A DNA stretch of 64,000 nucleotides, taken from positions 124,001 to 188,000 of the forward strand of contig NZ_FOMW01000010.1 of NCBI RefSeq assembly GCF_900112755.1, read 5' to 3'. Under the pieces are notes generated by a model. That model did no database searches and was not told the origin of the DNA. It worked only from the letters and a program-made list of their open reading frames with translations. This document shows, piece after piece, positions 8,557 through 18,100 of this stretch (position 1 is the first letter of the stretch; every line of letters starts with the position of its first letter). The stretch is from Sulfitobacter brevis. Its GTDB lineage: Bacteria > Pseudomonadota > Alphaproteobacteria > Rhodobacterales > Rhodobacteraceae. A program made the translations under genes and the position numbers.

Positions 8557-9449
8557 CCCCTGGCACGCAGGGCCATCTGGCCATGTTCGCATTTTCAGCC
8601 CTTGTTGCGGGGTCTTTCTCGCTCGGGGCGCTGGTCGCCAATGACATTGATCCCGCCGCCTTTAACGCGCTGCGTTTTTGCATCGGCGCGGTGATCGTCG
8701 GCGCATTGGCATGGCAGCGCGGCGTGATGACCCGCAAAAGCTTTGAAGCGCCGTGGCGCTACATTGTGCTTGGCGGGCTGTTTGCGATCTATTTCGTACT
8801 GATGTTCGAGGGGCTGAAAACCGCCCGCCCGATCAGCGCCTCGGCGGTCTTTACCCTCGTGCCGGTGATGGCCGCCGGTTTTGCATGGCTGGTGCTGCGC
8901 CAAAAGCTGACGTCGCGGATGGCGCTGGCGCTCAGCATCGGCGGTTTGGGCGCACTTTGGGTAATCTTTCGCGGCGACCTCATCGCGCTAATGCGCTTTG
9001 ATATCGGGCGCGGGGAGGCGATCTTTTTCGTCGGATGCATCAGCCACGCACTCTATACTCCGATGGTCCGCCGCCTGAACCGTGGCGAATCCGCCGTCAC
9101 CTTCACCTTCGGCACAATGCTCGCAGGTGCGGTGTTGCTGCTGGTCTACGCCCGCGCCGAACTGGCGGTGATCGACTGGGGCAGCCTGCGCCCGCTGGTC
9201 TGGGTCACGCTGATCTATGTCGCGGTCTTTGCCTCGGCCATCACCATCATCTTGCTGCAATTTGCCACCCTGCGGCTGCCCTCGGCCAAGGTGATGGCCT
9301 ATACCTATCTGACGCCCACATGGGTGATCGCGTGGGAGATCGGGTTGGGCAATGGCGTGCCCGGTCCGATGGTTCTGGGGGGCGTCATGATGACCATCCT
9401 CGCGCTCTACCTGCTGCTGCGCGACGACGATCTGCCGCAAAAATCGTAA
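8553..9449 (+). CDS. EamA/DMT-superfamily transporter
   Basis: A 298-residue membrane protein with about ten hydrophobic helices and two EamA repeats (about 8-140 and 155-290); the second repeat contains PLVWVTLIYVAVFASAITI. Drug/metabolite exporters of this type often export amino acids or small metabolites. Translationally coupled to the LysR gene by ATGA. Substrate unknown. Confidence 0.88.
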   Translation: MTPGTQGHLAMFAFSALVAGSFSLGALVANDIDPAAFNALRFCIGAVIVGALAWQRGVMTRKSFEAPWRYIVLGGLFAIYFVLMFEGLKTARPISASAVFTLVPVMAAGFAWLVLRQKLTSRMALALSIGGLGALWVIFRGDLIALMRFDIGRGEAIFFVGCISHALYTPMVRRLNRGESAVTFTFGTMLAGAVLLLVYARAELAVIDWGSLRPLVWVTLIYVAVFASAITIILLQFATLRLPSAKVMAYTYLTPTWVIAWEIGLGNGVPGPMVLGGVMMTILALYLLLRDDDLPQKS

Positions 9450-9515
9450 TCTGTGGGAACCCTGCGGGATGTTTCTGCGTTTGGACGTAACGCAAAGCAG
9501 AATAGGGACAGATCA

Positions 9516-9593
9516 ATGCGCTCCGTTATTTACCTCGTCGGTCTCGTAGTGATTGTCCTTGTTCTGCTTAAGTTCGTTTTCGGCGCGATCTGA
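9516..9593 (+). CDS. 25-aa single-helix hydrophobic microprotein (first of tandem pair)
   Basis: An ATG preceded by AGGGACA opens a 25-codon ORF starting MRSVIYLVGLVVIVLVLL and ending KFVFGAI. Nearly the whole peptide is one transmembrane helix. A close paralogue of 22 aa follows 49 bp downstream; they share the plan M-R-x-x-I-Y-x-x-G-L-V-V/I-x-V...F-V-F. Paired conservation of this pattern, separate ribosome-binding sites and a strong terminator after the pair argue for real genes. Function unknown; respiratory-complex accessory peptides and type I toxins are the usual classes of such peptides, but nothing here decides. Confidence 0.6.
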   Translation: MRSVIYLVGLVVIVLVLLKFVFGAI

Positions 9594-9642
9594 CCCCTCA
9601 CAGGGGCTCGTCCCTTCCCTCAAAACTGCTAAAGGAAATATC

Positions 9643-9711
9643 ATGCGGAACATCATTTACATCATCGGTCTCGTCGTCGTGGTTGTTGCTATCATCAGCT
9701 TCGTCTTCTGA
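9643..9711 (+). CDS. 22-aa single-helix hydrophobic microprotein (second of tandem pair)
   Basis: Begins MRNIIYIIGLVVVVVAII, ends SFVF, and is preceded by a strong AAAGGAAA site 6 bp upstream. It is a paralogue of the 25-aa peptide just upstream, with the same charged N-terminus (MR) and single helix. The rho-independent terminator at 9737-9769 starts 26 bp after its stop. Too short for standard gene callers. I have no family name for it with certainty. Confidence 0.62.
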   Translation: MRNIIYIIGLVVVVVAIISFVF

Positions 9712-9736
9712 TACCGCCACAGAACTGATCGAATTC

Positions 9737-9769
9737 AAGCGCGCGTCCCGTAAGGGAGCGCGCTTTTTT
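9737..9769 (+). terminator. rho-independent terminator after the microprotein pair
   Basis: Stem AAGCGCGC(G)TCCC / GGGAGCGCGCTT with one bulged G and a GTAA loop, followed by a six-T run. It closes the plus-strand EamA/microprotein transcript and ends where the minus-strand ArsR gene stops. Confidence 0.8.
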
Positions 9770-10113
9770 CATGGCTCATCGGCATTTCTGGCGCTGCCAA
9801 GCTCGCCCGCCAGAAACCGTTCAAACGCGTCAAGGTTCACCGGCTCGAACTGCCCGAACCCCTGCATCCAGACCGAAGTCGCCTGCAACGCGTCCGGTTC
9901 CAGCTTGCACCAAGTTACCCGCCCGCGCTTTTCTTGCGAAATCAGCCCGCAACGCTCCAACACCCGCAGGTGTTTTGAGATCGCGGCCAAGGACATCTCG
10001 AACGGCTCGGCCACATCGGTGACGGCCATGTCATCCTCCAGCAGCATCGCGAGGATGGCGCGGCGCGTGGGATCCGCAAGAGCGGCAAAGGTGATGTCGA
10101 GCGCGTTGGTCAT
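9769..10113 (-). CDS. ArsR-family transcriptional repressor
   Basis: A 114-residue winged-helix protein: MTNALDITFAALADPTRRAI at the start, then DVAEPFEMSLAAISKHLRVLERCGLI as helix-turn-helix (about 36-61) and the wing EKRGRVTWCKLEPDAL. It belongs to the ArsR subgroup usually encoded next to SRPBCC (START-like) proteins; no such partner is next to it here. No metal-binding CxC motif is present, so it is unlikely to sense arsenite. A palindromic operator lies 33 bp upstream of its ATG, suggesting autoregulation. Confidence 0.85.
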   Translation of the reverse strand: MTNALDITFAALADPTRRAILAMLLEDDMAVTDVAEPFEMSLAAISKHLRVLERCGLISQEKRGRVTWCKLEPDALQATSVWMQGFGQFEPVNLDAFERFLAGELGSARNADEP

Positions 10114-10145
10114 TTCCCAGCATGTGCGCGTCCCGCGCCCCATCG

Positions 10146-10161
10146 TCAACCAAATGGTTGA
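10146..10161. promoter_or_regulatory. palindromic operator for the ArsR-type repressor
   Basis: TCAACCAAATGGTTGA, a 16-bp inverted repeat with a 2-bp asymmetric centre, 33 bp upstream of the ArsR start. Its CAACC/GGTTG half-sites are what I expect for this ArsR subgroup from general knowledge; binding itself is inferred. Confidence 0.55.
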
Positions 10162-10183
10162 ATATGCGCAAACTTGCAAAATC

Positions 10184-10196
10184 CGCGGTTACCGCG
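10184..10196. repeat. 13-bp perfect inverted repeat between arsR and atpI
   Basis: CGCGGT-T-ACCGCG, a perfect palindrome around one base, upstream of the F0 operon. It could be a second operator or structural; no regulator is implied by sequence. Confidence 0.3.
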
Positions 10197-10274
10197 CCAT
10201 TTCGCGCCTGCTGCCAACTTCATTTGGCAAAATAAACTCAGGAAAACAGCGATTTATACGCCGTCACAGCAGTG

Positions 10275-10303
10275 TTGACTCTGTCCCCGTCCAACAGTAG
10301 CAC
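10275..10303 (+). promoter_or_regulatory. putative atp F0 operon promoter
   Basis: TTGACT (10275-10280), 17-bp spacer, TAGCAC (10298-10303), 31 bp upstream of the atpI GTG. The -10 match is weak, so this is tentative. Confidence 0.3.
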
Positions 10304-10333
10304 CACCCCAAGACTTTTAGTGGGGATAGTGGC

Positions 10334-10684
10334 GTGACCGACCCGGACCAACAGCAGCAACTCTCGCAGCTTGAGGCCAAGATCGACGCCGCTAAAAAGC
10401 GCAGTGCGCCCAAACCCCGTCTGGAAGAACATCATTCTCAGGCTCAACTGGCCTGGCGCATGGTGATTGAGTTAGTGGCCGGTCTCGGGATCGGTTTCGG
10501 CATCGGATACGGATTGGACCTGCTCTTTGGGACCCTGCCGATCTTTATGGTGCTGTTTGTGATGCTGGGCCTCGCGGCCGGAGTGAAGACAATGCTCCGC
10601 TCCGCGCAGGAAATCCAGTCGAGGAAAGTGGCCGAAGAGGCCGGATCAGACGCTACCCGCAAGGGTGAAGACAGGGGAGCCTGA
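10334..10684 (+). CDS. atpI: ATP synthase F0 assembly protein AtpI
   Basis: A 116-residue protein with a coiled, charged N-terminus ([19 protein letters not shown]) and two transmembrane helices (about 43-65 and 69-87; [17 protein letters not shown] then [10 protein letters not shown]). AtpI assists c-ring assembly and ion handling. Start is GTG after a GGGGA site. First gene of the F0 operon; atpB follows 1 bp after its stop. Confidence 0.92.
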   Translation: MTDPDQQQQLSQLEAKIDAAKKRSAPKPRLEEHHSQAQLAWRMVIELVAGLGIGFGIGYGLDLLFGTLPIFMVLFVMLGLAAGVKTMLRSAQEIQSRKVAEEAGSDATRKGEDRGA

Positions 10685-10685
10685 A

Positions 10686-11444
10686 ATGGCGACAGAAGCA
10701 CAAGGCGAAGAAGCAGGCGGTCTGGTATTTCACCCGATGGACCAGTTCATCGTGGAGCCGTTCTTTGGTGAGGGTGCCGTTGCATGGTACACGATCACCA
10801 ACGCGACATTCTGGATGGCGCTCGCTGTGCTGACCACCTTCGCATTGCTGGTTTTGGGCACCTCGCGCCGTTCAATCATCCCAACACGGATGCAGTCGGT
10901 TGCTGAGCTGGCTTACGGCTTTGTCTATAAAATGGTCGAAGACATCTGCGGCAAAGAAGGGGTCAAGTATTTCCCCTATATCATGACATTGTTCATGTTC
11001 ATCGTGACCGCAAACTTCCTCGGCCTGATCCCGACAGCCTTTTCACCCACCTCGCATTTCGCGGTAACGGTCGTGCTGGCTCTGGCCGTGTTCCTGACTG
11101 TGACGGTCCTTGGTTTTGTGAAGAACGGCACGGCATTTCTGGGTTTGTTCTGGGTCGCTTCGGCACCTCTGGCCCTGCGTCCGGTTCTGGCGATCATCGA
11201 ACTGATCAGCTATTTCGTGCGCCCCGTAAGCCACTCCATTCGTTTGGCGGGCAATATCATGGCGGGCCATGCGGTGATCAAGGTCTTTGCGGGCTTTGCT
11301 GCCATCGCTGTTATTTCTCCGGCTTCCATCGTCGCGATCACCGCGATGTACGGGCTCGAAGTTCTCGTGGCCTTCATCCAGGCCTACGTTTTTACCATCC
11401 TGGCATGCGTGTATCTTAAAGACGCTCTGCATCCCGGTCACTGA
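10686..11444 (+). CDS. atpB: ATP synthase F0 subunit a
   Basis: The 252-residue membrane subunit forms the proton half-channels against the c-ring. It has the conserved [16 protein letters not shown] helix carrying the essential arginine and the C-terminal [20 protein letters not shown] at 10686 begins [21 protein letters not shown], the usual alphaproteobacterial N-terminus. Confidence 0.97.
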   Translation: MATEAQGEEAGGLVFHPMDQFIVEPFFGEGAVAWYTITNATFWMALAVLTTFALLVLGTSRRSIIPTRMQSVAELAYGFVYKMVEDICGKEGVKYFPYIMTLFMFIVTANFLGLIPTAFSPTSHFAVTVVLALAVFLTVTVLGFVKNGTAFLGLFWVASAPLALRPVLAIIELISYFVRPVSHSIRLAGNIMAGHAVIKVFAGFAAIAVISPASIVAITAMYGLEVLVAFIQAYVFTILACVYLKDALHPGH

Positions 11445-11503
11445 TCATGGGGCATCGCGCGCCCCGTACTAAAACTCAACTTCCAACCCATAGGAGAATA
11501 CTC

Positions 11504-11728
11504 ATGGAAGGCGAACTCGCACACATCGGCGCAGGCTTGGCAGCAATCGGTTCGGGGGCTGCGGCCATCGGCGTCGGCAACGTGGCAGGCAACTTCCTGT
11601 CCGGCGCCCTGCGCAACCCATCGGCAGCAGCCGGCCAGACAGCCACACTGTTCATCGGCATCGCGTTTGCCGAAGCTCTGGGGATCTTCTCGTTCCTCGT
11701 CGCTTTGCTGCTGATGTTCGCCGTCTAA
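11504..11728 (+). CDS. atpE: ATP synthase F0 subunit c
   Basis: A 74-residue helical hairpin of the proton-translocating rotor ring. The polar loop is ALRNPS (35-40) and the ion-binding glutamate is E57 in FAEALGIF. The first helix has the alternating glycines [10 protein letters not shown] needed for tight helix packing. Start ATG follows AGGAGAA. Confidence 0.97.
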   Translation: MEGELAHIGAGLAAIGSGAAAIGVGNVAGNFLSGALRNPSAAAGQTATLFIGIAFAEALGIFSFLVALLLMFAV

Positions 11729-11813
11729 TCTAACGGACCTGACATCGGCCGCCGCGCAGAGGTCCATGACCTCGGCGCGGCGGTAACGGCAGATTTTCCG
11801 GAGAGATACCAAG

Positions 11814-12371
11814 ATGGCTACAGAAACAAATAGCGCCGGTTTGACCGACGCCGCCGCTGGGGTAGATCACGCCGCTTCGGCACCCGGCATGCCGCAGTTG
11901 GATTTTTCCACCTGGGGCAACCAGATCTTCTGGCTGGTGCTTGCCTTGCTGGCAACCTACTTCATCCTGTCGCGTGTGGCCCTGCCACGCATCGGCGCGG
12001 TGTTGGCAGAACGCCAAGGCACCATCACCAACGATATCGCGGCTGCCGAAGACCTTAAGGCCCGCGCAATCGAGGCCGAAGCCGCCTATGACAAGGCCCT
12101 GATCGACGCCCGCGCGGAAGCGCAGTTGATCGTGACCAAAGCGCGTGCCGACATCCAGGGCGACCTGGATGCAGCAATCGCTATGGCCGACGCCGAAATC
12201 GCTGCTAAATCGGCGGAATCGGAAAAAGCCATCGCCGACATTCGCGCCTCCGCTATGGAGAACGTGAAGGAAGTGGCAAAAGACACCGCTCAGGAAATCG
12301 TCGCTGTCCTTGGTGGCACTGCCGATGCCGGAACGGTCGAAACTGCCGTCACAGCACGGATGAAAGGATAA
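11814..12371 (+). CDS. atpF': ATP synthase F0 subunit b'
   Basis: A 185-residue peripheral stalk subunit: short N-terminal tail, one transmembrane helix (about 36-54, [19 protein letters not shown]), then a long charged coiled coil. The b/b' pair is typical of photosynthetic and alphaproteobacterial ATP synthases. It lies 3 bp before atpF. Confidence 0.93.
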   Translation: MATETNSAGLTDAAAGVDHAASAPGMPQLDFSTWGNQIFWLVLALLATYFILSRVALPRIGAVLAERQGTITNDIAAAEDLKARAIEAEAAYDKALIDARAEAQLIVTKARADIQGDLDAAIAMADAEIAAKSAESEKAIADIRASAMENVKEVAKDTAQEIVAVLGGTADAGTVETAVTARMKG

Positions 12372-12374
12372 ACC

Positions 12375-12935
12375 ATGCGTTTCACCCTTGCGACCCTGCT
12401 GACGGCTGTTGCTGCCTCCCCCGCGTTCGCCGCGACTGGCCCGTTCTTCTCACTGGGTAACACCGACTTTGTGGTGTTGCTGGCGTTTATCCTGTTCATC
12501 GCCGTATTGTTCTATTTCAAGGTGCCGTCCACGTTGGGCAGCATGTTGGACAAGCGCGCCGACGGTATCAAAACCGAACTCGAAGAAGCCCGCGCCCTGC
12601 GTGAAGAAGCACAGACCTTGCTTGCCAGCTATGAGCGTAAGCAGAAAGAAGTGCAGGATCAGGCCGACCGTATTGTGACCGCCGCCCGTGAAGAAGCCGA
12701 ATCCGCAGCCGTGCAGGCCCGCGCGGAGTTGGCCCGCTCGCTGGAGCGTCGCATCGCAGCTGCAGAAGAACAGATCGGTTCGGCGCAAGCTGCTGCCGTG
12801 AAGGACGTCCGTGACCGTGCTGTGACAATTGCGATCGCCGCAGCACGTGACGTGATTGCCAAACAGATGACCGCCGCCGACGGCAACAAGCTGATCGACG
12901 ATGCCATCGCACAGGTAGATGCAAAGCTGCATTAA
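12375..12935 (+). CDS. atpF: ATP synthase F0 subunit b
   Basis: A 186-residue stalk subunit with a possible cleavable leader (MRFTLATLLTAVAASPAFA), a transmembrane helix (FVVLLAFILFIAVLFYF) and a long Ala/Glu/Arg coiled coil (about 65-160). Pairs with b' to hold the F1 head, whose genes are not in this window. Last gene of the operon; a terminator follows. Confidence 0.93.
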   Translation: MRFTLATLLTAVAASPAFAATGPFFSLGNTDFVVLLAFILFIAVLFYFKVPSTLGSMLDKRADGIKTELEEARALREEAQTLLASYERKQKEVQDQADRIVTAAREEAESAAVQARAELARSLERRIAAAEEQIGSAQAAAVKDVRDRAVTIAIAAARDVIAKQMTAADGNKLIDDAIAQVDAKLH

Positions 12936-12960
12936 TCTGCAGTTTAGCTAAAGTATAAGA

Positions 12961-12988
12961 AGGCCCCGGTTTACGCCGGGGCTTTTTG
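12961..12988 (+). terminator. rho-independent terminator of the atp F0 operon
   Basis: Stem GCCCCGG / CCGGGGC (12963-12969 with 12976-12982), 6-nt loop, followed by TTTTT. Placed 27 bp after the atpF stop. Confidence 0.85.
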
Positions 12989-13075
12989 CGTTTGTCAGGG
13001 CTGGAAATTAAAGCCGGTTACGGCGAGGCAGAACCGCTCCTGTCGCATGATCCCAAGACGCGCGCCGCTCTCGCG

Positions 13076-13642
13076 TCAGTTTACCGACCTGAGCTTAGGC
13101 TTTGCTTTGATACGGTCGATCTCCTGCTGGGCTGTTTTCTGGCACTTCGGGCAGATCGAATAACTCTTGGCAAAGTTTCCGGGCTCTGGCCTCACCTCTA
13201 GGTCAATCCACTTTCCGCCAATCTGAAACGCACAGCAAATCGAACAGCGCGTCGTATCATGATGATCGGGGAAGGCGGCAATGCGCCTGATGCCCGCGCT
13301 CTGGCGCTTCTCGATCAAGGCATGGTCCACGGTCAGCATGCCCGATGCATGAGGCTTCACGATGAGCCGGAACAAGCGATACAGATCTGGCGTATCGCAG
13401 CGATACAGGGCGCTGAATTCTTCATATTCAATCCGGCAAACATGGAAAATACCGAACAGATAATCGCGGGTCTGGTGGCCTTCGATAAAGTCCCAGATTT
13501 CGCGTCCCAGAACCTTATCTGCCACAGACTCCGGCGCGTCCTCCTCCATGGCGTACTGATCCCAATGCGGGCCGACCGAGACGATGCGATCCTCCTCATT
13601 CAAGGTGTAACTGTTCGTGATATCTTCCAAGCCAGCTTCCAT
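13076..13642 (-). CDS. PAS-like domain protein with C-terminal zinc-ribbon motif
   Basis: A 188-residue soluble protein of unknown function. Residues about 8-95 have a PAS-like pattern (DRIVSVGPHWDQYA, VLGREIWDFI, YRCDTPDLYRLFR) seen in small proteobacterial sensor-like proteins. The C-terminal part carries C133-x2-C136 and C164-x2-C167, a plausible zinc ribbon. ATG 13642 was chosen over an adjacent upstream TTG; no clear ribosome-binding site precedes it. It converges on the atp operon. A sensory or nucleic-acid-binding role is inference only. Confidence 0.65.
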   Translation of the reverse strand: MEAGLEDITNSYTLNEEDRIVSVGPHWDQYAMEEDAPESVADKVLGREIWDFIEGHQTRDYLFGIFHVCRIEYEEFSALYRCDTPDLYRLFRLIVKPHASGMLTVDHALIEKRQSAGIRRIAAFPDHHDTTRCSICCAFQIGGKWIDLEVRPEPGNFAKSYSICPKCQKTAQQEIDRIKAKPKLRSVN

Positions 13643-13785
13643 CAATTAACTTAACAAATCTGCGATTATGTTAAGCCAAATCTGCCAAGCAATCTACAGT
13701 TGTGGAACAAACCAATTTTTCACGCTTCTGTTGCTGGCGGGCGAGCGCCGTTTGAGCTTTCAGCGGAGGTACTTAACTCTGCAGG

Positions 13786-14553
13786 TCAGCTCTTGGTTTC
13801 GTGCTCCAACCGCAGTTGGGCGATGTCCTCGTGGTGGGTGGTCTTTTGCTGGTCGAGCAGGGCGGCTTGGACGTAATCCAGATGTGCCTCCACTGCGGCC
13901 CTTGCGGCAATCGCATCACGGCTTTGCAGGGCGTCGTTAATGGCGCGGTGCTGGTCCAGCAGGGCGCTGCGCGAAGTGCGTTGGTTGAACATCACCTGAC
14001 GGTTATAAAACACCCCGCCGCGCAGCAGGTCATACATCGAGCGCATCATATGTAACATGACGACGTTATGGCTCGCCTCGACAATCGCCATGTGGAACTG
14101 CGCGTCGAGTGCGGCTTCTTCGCTGGCGATACGCTTTTCATGCGCCGCTTCCATCCGGCCAAATACCGTCCCGATCACGGCCAGATCGGTGTCCGAGCCG
14201 TAGCGCGCCGCACGGGTGGCGGCCAGCCCCTCCATGTCGCGCCGGAACGACAGATAATCCAGCACCGCTTCGTCATGCCGCGCGAACAGATCGACCAGCG
14301 CAGGCGAAAATGCCCCTGCCAACACGTCCGACACGAATATCCCCGCACTGGCGCGGGTGTCCAGCAGCCCCAATTTCTGCATCGTGGCTACCGCTTCACG
14401 CAGCGAGGGGCGCGATACGCCCAGCCGCTCTGCGAGGTCGCGTTCGGCAGGCAGCTTTTCACCGGGGCGCAAGATGCCACGCAGGATCAAAAGCTCGATC
14501 TGCCGCACAACGGCTTGGGACAGCTTTTCAGGGGTGACGGGGCGGAAGGGCAT
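13786..14553 (-). CDS. GntR/FadR-family transcriptional regulator (FCD domain)
   Basis: A 255-residue regulator with an N-terminal winged helix (about 10-76: RPGEKLPAERDLAERLGVSRPSLREAV) and an FCD all-helical ligand domain with the metal/ligand histidines in FHMAIVEASHN and LLDQHRAINDAL. Such regulators respond to small carboxylates such as pyruvate, lactate or glycolate. ATG 14553 (MPFRPVTPEKLSQAV) gives the normal N-terminus. No target operon is adjacent, so the effector cannot be named. Confidence 0.88.
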   Translation of the reverse strand: MPFRPVTPEKLSQAVVRQIELLILRGILRPGEKLPAERDLAERLGVSRPSLREAVATMQKLGLLDTRASAGIFVSDVLAGAFSPALVDLFARHDEAVLDYLSFRRDMEGLAATRAARYGSDTDLAVIGTVFGRMEAAHEKRIASEEAALDAQFHMAIVEASHNVVMLHMMRSMYDLLRGGVFYNRQVMFNQRTSRSALLDQHRAINDALQSRDAIAARAAVEAHLDYVQAALLDQQKTTHHEDIAQLRLEHETKS

Positions 14554-14674
14554 GCGAAATCCTTTGATTAAATCCAGCATATGACTGCGCAATGTGAACT
14601 GCAACTCAGGCCGTGATGCGCCGATTGGTCCCTCAGCAAGGTTTTGTTAACCAATCTGCGGCCAAGTTGGGGGT

Positions 14675-14968
14675 ATGAAACCTCTGTCCTTGTTCGTTAC
14701 GCTCTCCCTGCTCGGCGGCTGTAACACCGCTGGCCCCGCTTTTCGCGGCCTCCCCGCTACGCGCGTAGAAGTCGAAGGATCGGTGTTTGACGTGCGCGTG
14801 CAGGGCGAGACAGCAGAGGCGATCCGCGTGAACATGCAATATGCGCCGCGTTTCGGCCCGATCAAAAAGCGCGCCGCCATTGCGATGGCCCGTGTCAGCG
14901 GCTGCGAGGTAAAGCGGGTTCTCGGCGATCAAGCGCAGGCAACAGGTGTTTTGGATTGTGGCGACTGA
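14675..14968 (+). CDS. small hypothetical lipoprotein
   Basis: A 97-residue protein with a lipoprotein signal peptide: MKPLSLFVTLSLLGGC, lipobox LGGC with modified cysteine C16. The mature part is short, basic, with two further cysteines (residues 77 and 95) that could form a disulfide. Start follows a G-rich site immediately upstream. Function unknown. It lies 195 bp before smc. Confidence 0.72.
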   Translation: MKPLSLFVTLSLLGGCNTAGPAFRGLPATRVEVEGSVFDVRVQGETAEAIRVNMQYAPRFGPIKKRAAIAMARVSGCEVKRVLGDQAQATGVLDCGD

Positions 14969-15163
14969 AGCGGGAGGGTATTGCGTCAAAACTCGGAACG
15001 GGCGGGTGCTGCGACAAGCTGCAAATGCTTTACGTTCCGCTTCGTGACCTACTACATTTAGGGGGTCGCACCCGCGCATATCCTTTTTATAGGGTGTGAG
15101 AGTTGACACAAGGGCCCTTAGCCCGCCATTTTCGGTAGAGCCGAGGAATCATCGGAGCAGGCG

Positions 15164-18100
15164 TTGCGCTTTTCCAAACTAAGACTGACAGGCTTCAAAA
15201 GCTTTGTGGACCCGACCGATCTGATCATCGCGGACGGGTTGACTGGCGTTGTCGGGCCGAACGGCTGCGGCAAGTCCAATCTGCTTGAGGCGTTGCGCTG
15301 GGTGATGGGCGAAAACCGCCCCACAGCAATGCGCGGCGGCGGCATGGAAGACGTGATCTTTGCCGGTGCGGCCACCCGTCCGGCGCGTAACTTCGCCGAA
15401 GTCTCCCTGCATATCGACAACAGCGAACGGCTGGCCCCTGCGGGCTTTAACGACAGCGACGGGCTTGAGATTGTGCGCCGCATCACCCGCGATGTCGGCT
15501 CCGCTTATAAGGCAGCGGGCAAGGATGTGCGGGCGCGCGATGTGCAGATGCTGTTCGCCGATGCCTCCACCGGTGCCCATTCACCCGCCTTGGTGCGCCA
15601 AGGCCAGATCGCCGAGCTGATCAACGCCAAGCCGAAAAACCGCCGCCGCATTCTGGAAGAGGCGGCAGGAATTTCCGGCCTTTACCAACGGCGGCATGAG
15701 GCCGAGCTGAAGCTGAACGGCGCCGAGTCCAATCTGACCCGTGTCGATGATGTGATCGAACAACTTGCCGCACAATTGGCGCAGCTGGCCCGCCAGGCCC
15801 GCCAAGCCGCTCGCTACCGCCAGATCGGCGAAGAGCTGCGCCGCAGCGAGGGCATGTTACTCTATCGTCGCTGGCGCGAAGCCGACGAAGCCCGCGCCCG
15901 TGCTGATGATGAATTGCGCGGCCGCGTGACGGCAGCGGCGCAGTCCGAGCAGGTTGTGCAACAGACGCTAAAGGCGCGTGGGGCGGCGGAGGAGGCCTTG
16001 CCGCCACTGCGCGAAGAAGCTGCAATCGCAGCCGCAGTCGTGCAGCGGCTCACCCTGCAACGCGACACTTTGTCAGAGCAGGAAACCCGCGCTCAAGCCA
16101 CCATCTCGACGCTATCCAGCCGCATCGCCCAGCTGAGCCGCGACATTGAGCGTGAAGGCGGGTTAAACAGGGACGCCGAAGACACCATCGCCCTGCTTGA
16201 CCGAGAGGCCCGCGATTTGGCGGATGCGAGCGAGGGCCATGAAGACGCGCTGGAAGCTGCCTCCGATGCCGCCCGCGAGGCCGCTACGGTTTTGCACGAG
16301 CGCGAGGGTGATCTGACCCAACACACCGAAGACGTCGCCCGGCTTGCTGCACGCCACGGCTCGGTCGAGCGGCTGTTGGTGGACAACCGCAAAATTGCCG
16401 ACAAGGCCGAGGACGACGCGCACAAAGCGCAGGATGCCGTGGTGCAAAGTCGCGCGGCCCTTGAAAAAGGCGGCGCAGATTTTGCCGCAGCGCAGGCGGC
16501 CGAAGCGACGGCTGTTGCTGCCGCAGCCGCAGCGGATGCCGCGCTGAATGCGGCCGAAGATGCCCACGCCGCAACCCATGTCCGCGAGGCCGACGCCCGT
16601 GGCGAACGCTCCGAAGCGGAAGGCGAGATGAATGCCCTGCGCGCCGAAGCTGCGGCGCTGGCCAAACTGGTTGAGCGCGACACAGCCGAAGGCGGGCAAA
16701 TTCTTGACCGTTTGCAGGTTGAGCACGGGTTTGAGAAAGCCTTGGGCGCGGCCTTGGCCGATGATCTGCGTAGCCCGCAAGTGGACGCCGACGGTCCCTC
16801 CGGCTGGACGGTAATGCCCGCCTATGCGTCGCCGCAGGGGCTGCCTGCCGGGGTTACGCCGCTCTCGCAGCACGTCTCGGTGCCCGAAGTGCTGACGCGG
16901 CGGATGAGCCAGATCGGTGTGGTCGATGCGGATGATGGCGCACGCCTGCAATCTGCTTTGATGCCCGGCCAAAGACTGGTCTCGACCGAGGGCGATTTGT
17001 GGCGCTGGGACGGATTTCGCGCCTGGGCCGAGGATGCGCCTTCGGCGGCGGCCTTGCGGTTGCAACAGCTGAACCGCCTTGAGGTCCTGAAGCAGGCGCT
17101 GGAGCAGGCAAGCCAGCGGGCCGAGGGCGCGCGCGCCGCGCATGAGGCGCTGACACGCACGCTGGCCGCGCAGGCCGAGGCGGACAAACGCGCCCGCGAG
17201 GCGCGGCGCGATGCCGACCGGATGGTGGCGGACGCGGGTCGTGCGCTCAGCCGCGCCGAGGCTGATCGCAACCTAGCCGAGGGGCGGCTGGAAAGTCTGG
17301 GCCTTGCTGTGAAACGCCACGAAGAAGAGGCGATGGCGGCACGCGGGCGGGTGATCGAGGGCGAGCGGGCGCTGGCAGAACTTGGCGATCTTGGGGCAGC
17401 ACGCGCCCGTGTGGATGACATCCGCATGGCCGTGGAGGCATCGAGGATCACCATGATGTCGCGCCGCTCCGCCTATGACGAATTGCGCCGTGAAGGCGAG
17501 GCCCGCAGCAAGCGCGCACAAGATGTAACCAAGGAGCTGGCTGGTTGGCGGCATCGGCTTGAGACAGCCGAAAAACGCACCACCGAACTTGCCGAACGCA
17601 AATCCACGTCGGAGGCAGAGCTCGCCGAGGCCAGTGCCGCCCCGGTCGAGATTGCCGCCAAGCGCGATGCGTTAAATGACGATATTACCAAGGCCGAGGC
17701 GCGGCGCGTACAAGCGGACGATGCTTTGGCGCAGGGCGAGACCACGTTGCGCGAAGCCACGGTGGCCGAGCGCGACGCCGAACGTCTCGCCTCGGAAGCG
17801 CGTGAAGCGCGGGCGCGGTCCGAAGCACGCTCTGAGGCCGCGCGCGAGACTGTTGCTGCCGCCGCCGAGCGAATCGCCGAAGAGAGCCAGCAGACGCCAA
17901 ACCAGTTGCTGACCTCGCTGGAGGTAAACCCCTCTGACATGCCCGACGCCCATGCGCTGGAAGGCGATGTGAGCCGGTTGAAACGCCAGCGCGATGCGCT
18001 CGGCGCGGTTAATCTGCGCGCCGAGGAAGACGCCAAGGAAGTCCAAGTGGAGCACGACGAGCTGGTCACGGAAAAGGCCGATCTCGAAGAGGCGATCAAG

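Noticed and set aside
16163..17143. Long antisense frames within smc, also 17473-18549
   Set aside because: Mirror frames caused by codon bias in the coiled coils; no domains.
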